Assembly: GCA_030560485.1 (NCBI GenBank)
Contig: JAKTTS010000061.1
Span: 1 to 45,247 of the forward strand
From: Ascoidea tarda (nom. inval.)
Lineage: Eukaryota; Ascomycota; Saccharomycetes; Ascoideales; Ascoideaceae
Length of the DNA stretch: 45,247 bases
Direction of reading: 5' to 3'
Below the pieces are notes generated by a model that saw nothing but the letters and a program-made list of their open reading frames with translations, made no database searches and was not told the origin of the DNA. Positions 1 through 9,049 of the stretch are shown piece after piece. The translations under genes and the position numbers were made by a program. Within the stretch, counting starts at the first letter, position 1; each line of letters starts with the position of its first letter.

Positions 1-10
1 AAAAAAAAAA

Positions 11-61
<51 letters not shown>
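1..61. repeat. Interrupted poly(A) tract at the window edge
   Basis: The first 61 bases are A apart from a T at 12 and a G at 49. Read on the minus strand this is a poly(T) tract. It may be a simple repeat or mark a hard-to-assemble edge. No terminal telomere repeat is visible next to it. Confidence 0.9.
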
Positions 62-62
<1 letters not shown>

Positions 63-502
63 ACCCAATTTATTATCCTTTTGAATTTGGAAATTTTATT
101 ATCATAAACTGTTGAGAACTACAGTTTTTTTACATTGAAACACAGAGTTGAAAAGTGGGAGAGCTGAGAAAAAATGATAGTATAAGGTCAATAATATGAG
201 ATTTACTTTACTTTAGTGGCTTTTGGAATGTTTCTTTTGTTTTTTCATCTGGATTGTAGAGTCAGGTCATTAGAATCTAGGTCTTTAGATGTATGTGATA
301 GGTATAATGGCAATGCCGATACAAAATTACAGAAAAAAAAGGGAAAACAGAAAGAAAACAGAAAGTGTAGCAATGATTTTATGATTTAGTTTTTTTGAGA
401 CAATAAGTTATCTTTTCAAGTTTTGAAAAGTTAAATGGGATGATACAAGGTAAAATAAGATAAAAAGCAGGAACAAGAATAGTTATACTACTGTAGCTTG
501 TA

Positions 503-540
503 ATTTATGATTTACAATTTATGATTTATGATTTATAATT
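503..540. repeat. Short AT-rich 7-bp repeat (ATTTATG-like)
   Basis: ATTTATG and close variants follow one another about five times. This is a short simple-sequence tract without any coding context. Confidence 0.6.
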
Positions 541-1445
541 TGCCAAAATAAACATGATAGAAATCATATAATTACAGTTTCTTAGTACGTAGCCATTTGA
601 ATCAGTGATTTGAAATAAACATTGGGGAAAGTAGCGAGGTTTGTGAACAGAGATTGTCATTTTGGGCATACTTGAAATGACTTTTTGAATATAACAGACA
701 TAGAACCATAGAAAGTCAATTGGTTGTAGAGCATTAAATACTCAACAGGAGAACTATTGGATATAGTCAGGTTTGCAATGGATAGGTAATTCAGTAGAGA
801 AAAGGAGGGATTGAGTAGAAAGTTATCGAGTATAGAATAAAATAAGGGAGTTTGAAATCTTTAGAGTCGACAAGTATTAATAGATTAGAATTCAATTGTG
901 TGGATATCAAGAAACAAGAGAGGATGAAATTTGATATTAAAAAATAAGGGAGTAAGTAAATCAATCCCAGAAAATAAAAAGTTTTATTTAGAATTGAAAA
1001 CTGAAAATTGGACTTGGTTGAATTTAAAATGTACGAAATCTTTCAAGAATAAAGGATGATTGTCGGACTATTAATCTTATGATGATATAAGCCTTGAATG
1101 AGGATTCTGAAGAGAATGAATAAATATAGAGGATAATTGGTCAATTGTCAGTAAACTGCTTTTCTCTATTTTGGTTCAAGTGAATGTTGAAAGGGCCCAG
1201 GTGAATTTGCATGAAACAATTCAGAAGAAAGAGCTCGATCAGACAGGGGTTAAATTGGAAGGAAAAGGGTATTGTTAGCAAGTCAAGTTCGTACCAAAAT
1301 AGTAAAATGAAAGAGCATTTGTCATGCTAATCGCATTGACAATCAAGGCACTCTGAAGAAGTGATTCAGAAGTTCAAAAATAGTCATCCGGTCACCATTA
1401 TAAGATGATTATAAAAACTGCCAATTAGATCATACATTGGTATCT

Positions 1446-1475
1446 TATATCATATCATATCATATCATACCATAC
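1446..1475. repeat. 5-bp repeat (ATATC/CATAC)
   Basis: Units of ATATC run in tandem and drift into CATAC at the right end. The tract lies just left of the GC-elevated island. Confidence 0.7.
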
Positions 1476-1590
1476 CATAGCGGACTATATCATTTAAAAG
1501 AAGTAACCTGACTAGTCGTTGGTAGTTACTCTGGCCATTAATTCACTAACATGGAGATTTGAGAAAGATTTGTCTGCTGGTAGCTTGCTA

Positions 1591-1653
1591 ATTTCACAAA
1601 TTTCACAAATTTCACAAACTTCACAAACTTCACAAACTTCACAAGCTTTGCAA
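1591..1653. repeat. 9-bp minisatellite, seven units
   Basis: Three units of ATTTCACAA are followed by three of ACTTCACAA and one degenerate unit, GCTTTGCAA. The 9-bp period keeps a small reading frame open (Ile/Thr-Ser-Gln repeats), which explains the 67-codon ORF here without a gene being needed. Confidence 0.9.
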
Positions 1654-1966
1654 ATTTCAGAGCTTTTAAGCAAGTCAGCAGCTGGGGCTAATGTTGGTGA
1701 TTCGACACTTATGGTGCAATAGTGAAATGATCACCTACGTTCCTGCAAAGTGGAAACAAAGAAGAAACAACAAAAGAAGAGGCGACATAAGAGAAATAGC
1801 AAAGGAAGCTCAAGCACCAAAAGCAACAACAGCCCAAAGTTACGGTTTGCCCTTTCAAACCAAGAGCACAACCATGCAGAAGCGTGCATGGTACTGCACT
1901 CAGAAGCTGTTGGTGGTTTGTATGATTTGTGATGTTTATTTCGCAACAAACCACACAGAGGGCCTT

Positions 1967-2013
1967 GGACCTCGGTTGCAGGTCCGGTGCGCCTCTGGCT
2001 CCTGTTCCAGAGG
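1967..2013. other. Two adjacent perfect hairpins
   Basis: Hairpin one: GGACCT (1967-1972), a 7-base loop, AGGTCC (1980-1985). Hairpin two: CCTCTGG (1992-1998), an 8-base loop, CCAGAGG (2007-2013). They are separated by six bases, so a transcript of either strand could form both at once. Confidence 0.7.
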
Positions 2014-2066
2014 AACGGGTTCTGGCTGGACAAACGCTCAATAAGGCCGTGCTGCCCCGGCTTCCG

Positions 2067-2102
2067 CAGTGCTTGACCCTGGCCAGCTAATTGTGAGCAC
2101 TG
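2067..2102. other. 7-bp inverted repeat
   Basis: CAGTGCT (2067-2073) is repeated inverted as AGCACTG (2096-2102) with 22 bases between the arms. A flanking G-T pair could extend the RNA helix by one. Confidence 0.6.
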
Positions 2103-2150
2103 TGCCGGCGCTAGATTGGTGCAAAGCTGCTGCTAAGCTGGAACCTGCAG

Positions 2151-2174
2151 CCAGACCACCCAATGTGGTCATGG
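2151..2174. other. 9-bp hairpin with one bulged base
   Basis: CCAGACCAC (2151-2159) pairs with GTGGTC (2165-2170) and TGG (2172-2174), leaving the A at 2171 bulged and a 5-base loop. Confidence 0.65.
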
Positions 2175-2268
2175 CCGCTGCTTTAATTGCCGGATGGCTT
2201 TACACTAAGGCCAAAACCTTCCGTTTCGTAACATTGCAAATTCATTGGGTTGCTGAGACAAAAAGCTC

Positions 2269-2298
2269 TGCACTTTGCTCCAGACGAGTCACAGTGCA
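2269..2298. other. 6-bp inverted repeat
   Basis: TGCACT (2269-2274) and AGTGCA (2293-2298) are perfect inverted copies with an 18-base spacer. It directly precedes the strongest hairpin of the island. Confidence 0.45.
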
Positions 2299-2308
2299 CT
2301 ATCCGACG

Positions 2309-2329
2309 GCTGACCACTGTCTGGTCAGC
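2309..2329. other. 8-bp perfect hairpin
   Basis: GCTGACCA (2309-2316) and TGGTCAGC (2322-2329) flank a 5-base loop. This is the longest uninterrupted short-loop stem seen in the island. Confidence 0.75.
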
Positions 2330-2551
2330 TGCTGATAGTTCGGTGTTTTCTCTTTTGCTCAGCCCGCTGGGGTTTAGCATCGTGTTTGCTACCTGCTCAT
2401 TCTGTCCCAGTTGGCTGCTTGGTGGAAGAGCCCCCATTTAGGGTTTGCACCAGGTTTGGAGTTATGAAAACCCTTTCTATTCTGGATCTCACACATCTGC
2501 ACTAAAAAAGAAACAATAAACTAGCTTTGCACAACAGTCTCACAGCTCTCT

Positions 2552-2605
2552 TAACTTTCTTAACTCCCGTAACTTTCTTAACTCCCGTAACTTTCTTAAC
2601 TTCTC
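2552..2605. repeat. 9-bp minisatellite, alternating units, six copies
   Basis: TAACTTTCT alternates with TAACTCCCG (2552-2596), followed by a degenerate TAACTTCTC, so the higher-order unit is 18 bp. The minus-strand ORF across it reads as Lys-Lys-Val-Thr-Gly-Val repeats and is best explained by the repeat. Confidence 0.9.
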
Positions 2606-2810
2606 TTCTTATCAGGTTGCACACAGCTAATCTGACTTGGATGCGATTCAATCTGAGCACAACCTTATTCCAATCACTGAAAGCAAGCTCAGTAACTACT
2701 TGATTGGGACAACGCTGCCTTGGGCTCTGCGCCAACTTTGTAGCAAATTGAACATCGTTATGCTTTTACGGTAGGTTTGCGAATATCGCTTGTGCGTTGC
2801 CACATGAACA

Positions 2811-2844
2811 CAGGCGGCCACAGGCGGCTAGAGCATGCTGCTCT
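2811..2844. other. 10-bp direct repeat and adjoining hairpin
   Basis: CAGGCGGCCA and CAGGCGGCTA lie in tandem (2811-2830); their CGG triplets resemble half-sites of Zn2Cys6 regulators. They abut a hairpin of AGAGCA, a 3-base loop and TGCTCT (2830-2844). Confidence 0.5.
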
Positions 2845-4212
2845 GCCTACTTTTGCGTAGAGCCGCAACAGTTACTTCTAAAGTTCAGTCTCTCCTTCCT
2901 GTGCCATTACTCACTCACCTCTATTATCTGAACATACATGATTTTTCCATTTCTAGAGCTACTAAGGGAATAATTCTGGTGCAAATACATCCTTTCTGTC
3001 TCAAAAGTTGCACTTTCCACTAACATTGCCTTTGACATTCCTTTAACCTTCAACTTTCTGTCTTCTTGTCTCTCAAACATTCTAAACCCAACATTGGTCT
3101 TTTGCACAGATCTATCAGTTTCACGATTCAATCATCCACCCATATCCCCATCCAACACCATGTCTTTCTGTTCCTATCGTATTGCTGCTTCTTATTACGC
3201 TTCTGCTTTTGAGACCAACAATTCCACATATCATACCTGATAGCTCTGATAGCTGTTTCCAAAGTCGCACACTCCCCCACATTATAATTCTTGCCCACTA
3301 CCGTTCTTATTATATTCTTTTCCATATTGGTCCTTATCACCACAGTGACAAGAGGCAACTAGAGCGACTGTGATTTGTTACAGCTCTTTAATATCCAATT
3401 CTTTGAGTCTTCCCATTTTCTCTCAATTGTTTCTGTTCTCCTTTATTGTTGCTTGCTTGTTAGAACGAAATAGTTTTAACAAAACAATAAAGACGTAAAA
3501 ACCCCATATTCATCTATAGTTCTTGCAATTTGGCCATACAATTCGTTATTCACTTATTACCAAAAAAAATAAAAACTCAAGGTTATCAAAAATAAAGAAA
3601 AAGCTCATCTTTATTACAGCTTTACTCTATCATATAACAAACCCATCGACTCATATCAATATATACATAAACTTGTTAAAATTATATCTTCCAACTCTAG
3701 GTCTGGCCAATTCCACACACTTATAATTGGACATCACTGATCGTTGTTTTGTTTGCTTTACCACTCAAAACTGTTGACTAAATATATTCAAAAATTTTAA
3801 AAAAATAAATAAATTCACTTCAGAATATACTGCTTTAATAACAAGTCAAAACACATTCCTATTCATTTCTATTTCGCATTATATTACTTTGAATTTGCAT
3901 TTGGTCCTTCTATTATTTTTATTGTTTTTATTTCCTTGCTCGCTATCTACTGATTTTGTAATGAATATGTCTTCTAACTTTTACTGTTATACTATTGTAG
4001 TCTTGTGGACTTATCACAATTGCGGGCCAGTATTTTTATTTCTTTTATGTTTCCATCTTAGTGTCTCAGACTTTGTTATTTATAAAGGAATTTATATTGA
4101 AATTTTTATTCGCCTTTTAATTCTCTCCTTTTACGGTTATAAATCTTATAAAACCTTCCTGTATTAAAATCAATCGAAAATCCACTATATCTGCATTATC
4201 ATAGTTATCATC

Positions 4213-4248
4213 ACTAATAGTACTAATAGCACTAATAGTACTAATAGC
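4213..4248. repeat. 9-bp minisatellite, four copies
   Basis: ACTAATAGT and ACTAATAGC alternate twice, giving an 18-bp higher-order unit like the array at 2552-2605, although the sequences are unrelated. Confidence 0.9.
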
Positions 4249-4520
4249 ACCGAATTTTAATTCTACTCCTATTATCTTGTGTTTGATTTCTATGTACTTT
4301 ATTCATTTAAACTCGTCTTTTTTACCTCACTATCGTCTACCCAGTCATCTCAATACTCACCTAATCACCCGTATATAAATCAACATTCAGAACTAATGGG
4401 CCAATAAAATTGCACCTTTATTTGTGACCACTTATCTTCTAAACAATTCTGAGCTAATCTATCTGTAATATTATTAATTACAAGTTCCTTTTTATTTTAT
4501 CATTTTTTTTAATTTTTTTT

Positions 4521-4560
4521 TTTTTTCATTTATTTTCATTTTTTTTCATTTTTTTTCATA
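4521..4560. repeat. Helically phased T tracts (10-bp period)
   Basis: Four consecutive 10-base units of the form TTTTTTCATT (the second has an A in its T run) place CA steps exactly 10 bases apart between T runs. A or T tracts in phase with the helical turn are the classic signature of intrinsically bent DNA. Confidence 0.7.
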
Positions 4561-4831
4561 TTTTTAGCCATTAAAACAATATTTGTTTACTCACATTAAT
4601 CATATTACTCACTAATTCACTAACCTAAAAATTCACACTAAAAAAACATTCTGAGTCTGAATTTTAAACAAACAATTCATTGCCAACTCAACTCCCTTGC
4701 TTTTTTTCATTTTACTTCTACTTCCATTTTATTTTCATTTTCATTACCATTTTTATTTATCTCTATTTCTATTTCCATTTTCATCTTTACTTTCTTTAAT
4801 TCTCATTAACTTAATCAAATAAGACTTCCAC

Positions 4832-4876
4832 CACGTTCATCACTTCCACCACTTTCACCACTTTCACCACTTTTAC
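4832..4876. repeat. 9-bp minisatellite, five units (CACTTTCAC-like)
   Basis: Five 9-base units follow: CACGTTCAT, CACTTCCAC, CACTTTCAC twice, and CACTTTTAC. It lies within the G-depleted tract. Confidence 0.8.
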
Positions 4877-5140
4877 TTTCAATCCTTTAAATTTCCAATT
4901 TTTATTAACATTATTTACTATTGTTATCATTTATATTAATACTTATATTTGTATTTATACTTATATTATATTTAATCCATCATATTAGATAACACAAATA
5001 TATATATACTGTTTCCAAAGTTAAAAGTATATGACTTTACACTTTCAGCCCCCAAACTCCCTAATAAAACACAAATGGTCTTTCTTTAATCAAAATTAAT
5101 TGTATTCACCAAAATATATTATCGTTCACCATTTTTAAAA

Positions 5141-5253
5141 TAAAATCAAGTTAAAAAGAAACAAAATTACAATTTACTAATAAAAGCAACAATAGAATAA
5201 CAATAGAAAAAACAACAAAGAAAACAACAACAAATAAATAGTAAACAATGTAG
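5141..5253 (+). promoter_or_regulatory. Leader-like A-rich block ending in ATG-TAG
   Basis: After about 2.3 kb of pyrimidine-rich DNA the top strand turns A-rich, with CAA repeats, and ends in GTAAACAATG (ATG 5248-5250), followed at once by TAG (5251-5253). Pyrimidine-rich promoter, then A-rich leader, then an ATG in AAACAATG context is the usual lead-in to a yeast gene, yet no ORF follows. It may be the front end of a lost gene, a start-stop element or a noncoding transcript. This is inference from composition. Confidence 0.3.
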
Positions 5254-8200
5254 AAATATATTTTTGGCACTTTTACCATTTTCCACAAATTTATTTTATT
5301 AGATTTTATTTTATATTGGTTTTATTTCAATGTATTATACCAGAGCTTAGCACATTTAGTTGTGTCATGAACATGTAATATCTGATAAAACCAATCATAA
5401 CTGCAACTGTAATTGAAATGATACCAACAATCCGTGCTGTCACTCTTTCGTGTCACTCTTTTTTGTTATTCTTGACAGTATTTTATTTTTGTACAAGATT
5501 ATTTCGTGATTCTTATTTTTTATTTATTTAATATTGATAAATGACTTTAGATATATTGAATTTTATCACATACCAAACCTCTTCACCAATAGAATATCTT
5601 GGCTTGTAACCAGTGAAAAATCTTCTGATTTGGTCTGGTATAGTTGATGCACATTATAACAGTTTTGACCAATACAAAAACTTGAATGTGTTCCAATTAC
5701 AACAAAATTAATATTAACAAAATTTTCAATCATTTAGGTGCGCCATTTCGAGGTATAACCTACAAAATGTAGCTCTCACCTATTTGCTCACATTGTGACA
5801 GCGTGTTTCATCAGGGATCCAAATGGTTATTGAAATTGAATTAAAAAGCCTTTTTTTATTGGGTATGCTACTTCTGATCTAAAATATATTCTTTGGTGAA
5901 ATCAAGCAGTAAATATTGCGGTGAATTCTTCAGATAAATGACTGCTTGTTTTGCAAGATAAACAATAATATACCCGTGTTACTTTGACTATAAAGCAAGT
6001 CTAGTTGGTTGTTTTGAGCTAAAAGCTCATATCGAGATTAGTTTGTGATGCCTTGCGGCTCTTGATATCCATTGACAAAATAAACTTCCATATTTCTCTT
6101 CTATTTCGAAAGAGTTTTCTGCTTTTTAATGGATAATGGTCAAATTGAGGAATATACTTCAAATTCAAACACCCCGGCGACACGTGCATTGGTAAGACTC
6201 TCCCACTGTGACAGGAATGGTTTTTCTGGCGTTTCTTGTAGGGTTTCAAGATTTCTACCCGCATTTGGAAAGAGCAATCAAGCAGCACTTCACCTCAAGG
6301 CATTTCCTTTTCAAGCACCTTTCGGCAAATGCTAGTAAGAATTATTTCTAGAACAAACTTCAGCAACAGTTTTGATGTGTGGATTACATGGTTACAAAGT
6401 TCTTTAATTTTCCAGTTACTCAAATTCATTTTATTGCTTTTTTTTTATTTTGCAAAAAAGCAACACCACTGTTTGTTTTGGGAGGATGGCAAGCCTTTTT
6501 GACTCTCAACCATAAAATAAACAAAACTAATACGTTTCTGCCAGTGCTTATTTGAAATTGGATCTAATTTCATAAGCAGAATCTTCAGATTGCTTTTGAA
6601 CTATTTCATAATATTGATCCAAGTAGAGTTCTTAAGTTATTTGGTTCAAAAAGTAGAAATACAGAATTTGCGGTTCAACAGATCACAGCTCTTTTTGGTT
6701 AAACCTAGAACTTTTATGGGCATTTTAGACTTTAGAATGATATATAATCATCTCATAATAATTTATATTATTATTCCATAAAACACATTTTTGAAACAAT
6801 GACTAAATCAGCAGATAAAAAATACCATCCGACATCTACCATTGTCTGTATTATTAAAACAATTCTGCTTTTATATTTGAAATAATAGCTACCAATCAAC
6901 ATAACTGTAATTGGTTGATTGGAATAAATTTGTTATGAATTAGGGATTTACTTGCACTACTGATATTATAATTATCAATTTATGTTTTTTTGCACCGAGT
7001 TGAAAATTCAATACATGTGTAACTGACAATTTCAAGCCAACTTTTCTCACTGTTTGATATTAAATATGTTCAATAGAATGCAGTAAATACTGATGAGCAG
7101 AATAAAGATCTCGTTCAACAACAAAATTTTGGTTGCAATAGTCGTTAGATTAATTAAAGCAAAATATGTTAATCTGATATTGAATACTCATCAACAAGAC
7201 TAAATCATAACATAACCCCCAAGCAGCAATAGAACTAATAAATGCGATAATATCTAGCTAAAACTTGAAAAATACACTTGATGTATCAACAATGGTTCAT
7301 TAATATCAATCAAACTTTTTTGCACCCTATTATTAACTGTAATACTAAAGAGAGTGGTTGAGACAAGAACCACATGAAAAAATTGCTTTGAATTGAGAAA
7401 TATAAAAAATTTTCAAAACATATTAGGGCTGAGTTGTATTGCAGTTTGGAAATACCAAATATAACCAATAAACATCTACACTTTAAGGATGATGGCTTGT
7501 AAAACAATAATAATTGATTTATTGAACTTCTCAAATTACTGTTACTGTTTTTGTGATCAAGAAATTTGAAAAAAGAACAAAACATCCAGATACTGGAAAG
7601 AAAATGGTTGAATCATACACACTAAAAAGAAACAAATAAATTATTTAACGCTCCATTATTGTAAACAAGCACAAAATGCTTCAACATTGGTGGACAAATT
7701 TGTTTGCACCTGAGATGAAAAGTTTCCATAAATAATACGGATCACGTTTGCATAGGGATATAGAAAAGTAATTTACTTTGTGACCAATAAAGTGGCAGAT
7801 CTGTAAATCGTATGAACATATGCATGTATCTGCGCAAAGTGCCGACACACGCTGCTGAAAACACACCAACAATTCCCCTTCGTTAACAATGCTTCACATC
7901 AAATGCATGTGTAAGAAGGGTGTGGTGCCAAACGTGATCGGCCGTTCGTCAGGCTATGTTACGGGTTTTCACCGGTTCATTTACTAGTGTTGCAGTTTTG
8001 TGATCCCGGTCCGTTGGTTCATATAAAAGTTTTCTTTTTATTTTGTATTCTACAGAGGCAGAAAAGTAAAGGTTATCTTCAATTTATATCTCTGCTTAGA
8101 TTGACTATAAAACAAACACTACGCCCTGCTATAATTGATTTCAGAAATTAATTTTGTGGCACCAAAGAGTACCAGCTACACCACCAGAATAGAACACAAT

Positions 8201-8902
8201 AACATGGCATTACTTGTGCTCAAACATGTTTCAGAAAAACCTGAGTTGGTCTGCATTTAATGCTTTTTCCAATGAAGTTTTATCAGAGAATATTTTGTGA
8301 AGAATATTTTATACTTATTGATGCTAATTCAATATTTATAGTACTAGAAACGCCAAATGGTTGCCATTTGTGTTTTCATCTACGAAGCTGACAAAAAAGA
8401 ATCACCATTTAAAATGCCACTATTATTCATTCAGCTCAATAACTGGTCCAAATGACTATTACCAAAATTTTATTAAATAGTTTAATATCTAAAGTCAACA
8501 GGAATAAAATCTTAAAATAATCTTTTTGCAATAAGCATATTGATTCATTGTTATTGTGTATTGATAACCCCAAAAACAACGGTGGTTTTTGTTTTCTATC
8601 TGGGTCGAATAATTTTATACTAAAAAACCATACAAAACCATATTTGAAAACTTGAGAATTATAGATTTAAAATCAATCTTATTTATTTTATTATTAGCTG
8701 TTTATATGATTTTAAAAAAGATTGGTCTATAATTTAAAATTGGAAATTATTTTGGTAAAGTTTTGATTTTTTTAATCTAGATTTTGAAACTGCTAATTTG
8801 ATATAGATTTATGAATTTTATTCTATAACCAGATGAGAAGTAACAAATTCATTAAAAAAAATTAAAAAATAAAAAAAATTTTGAAGTACAAATTATTAGT
8901 TC
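5254..8902. other. AT-rich gene-free stretch
   Basis: ORFs up to 91 codons exist but none shows a protein-like composition or recognisable motif. A CACGTG E-box occurs at 6181-6186 within a slightly GC-richer patch (about 6,000-6,340). A second patch (about 7,650-8,050) holds a nested hairpin and a TATA-like element (8022-8029) with several CGG triplets. An 18-codon ORF starts at 8204 in good context and stops at 8260. Nothing else is seen. Confidence 0.5.
7876..7920. other. Nested hairpin
   Basis: CCCTTC (7876-7881) pairs with GAAGGG (7915-7920); inside it TTA (7883-7885) pairs with TAA (7912-7914), then CACAT (7895-7899) with ATGTG (7907-7911) around a 7-base loop. CACACC at 7862 could also pair with GGTGTG at 7919-7924. 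It may be a structured RNA element or chance in a mildly GC-rich patch. Confidence 0.4.
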
Positions 8903-9049
8903 CACAATTTATTGGCTTAAGATCACAATTTATTGGCTTAAGATCACAATTTATTGGCTTAAGATCACAATTTATTGGCTTAAGATCACAATTTATTGGC
9001 TTAAGATCACAATTTATTGGCTTAAGATCACAATTTATTGGCTTAAGAT
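8903..9049. repeat. Perfect 21-bp tandem repeat, seven copies
   Basis: The unit CACAATTTATTGGCTTAAGA plus T occurs seven times in exact succession (147 bp), followed by a degenerate start of an eighth. The copies show no differences, so the array is young or kept uniform by recombination. Since 21 is a multiple of 3, small ORFs stay open on both strands, which explains the repetitive 73- and 100-codon ORFs. The period equals two helical turns. Confidence 0.97.

Larger units (their letters stand above)
62..1500. other. Gene-free, G-over-C skewed arm
   Basis: No ORF here resembles a protein. The top strand has far more G than C; for example bases 781-1020 contain 55 G and 14 C by hand count. 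On the minus strand it is therefore pyrimidine-rich, as yeast promoters and 5' leaders often are, so it could belong to a leftward gene beyond the window edge. A 7-bp AT repeat lies near 503-540 and an ATATC-type 5-bp repeat at about 1446-1475. Nothing else is seen. Confidence 0.5.
1500..2850. other. GC-elevated, hairpin-rich island without recognisable CDS
   Basis: Base composition jumps compared with both flanks. Overlapping ORFs of 60-117 codons exist in several frames but none reads like a known protein, and the best ones overlap on opposite strands, as expected from GC-rich noncoding DNA. The island contains at least seven short perfect inverted repeats (listed separately), two 9-bp minisatellites and a 10-bp direct repeat with CGG triplets (2811-2830). 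It could be a structured RNA gene or a promoter core with dyad binding sites. No tRNA-type B box and no snRNA, SRP RNA or RNase P signature was recognised. Confidence 0.5.
2851..5140. other. Gene-free, strongly G-depleted pyrimidine tract
   Basis: The top strand is rich in T and C and almost lacks G: bases 4501-4980 contain 11 G in 480 by hand count. Hydrophobic small ORFs (for example 3889-4167) follow from the T-rich composition and are not supported as genes. The composition resembles a very long yeast promoter or 5' leader pointing right. Minisatellites and phased T tracts inside it are listed separately. Confidence 0.5.

Noticed and set aside
1-61. Telomere end
   Set aside because: Only poly(A) is seen and no short G-rich telomere repeat.
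1691-2335. Small ORFs on both strands in the GC island (up to 117 codons)
   Set aside because: They overlap each other in several frames and on both strands, run over hairpins and minisatellites, and match no family I know. GC-rich DNA has fewer chance stops.
3889-4167. 92-codon hydrophobic ORF, possible small membrane protein
   Set aside because: It is rich in Leu and Phe because the strand is T-rich and G-poor. It has no leader of its own and no recognisable pattern.
6019-6335. Overlapping 89- and 68-codon ORFs on opposite strands
   Set aside because: Neither resembles a protein family, and they overlap antiparallel in a slightly GC-richer patch.
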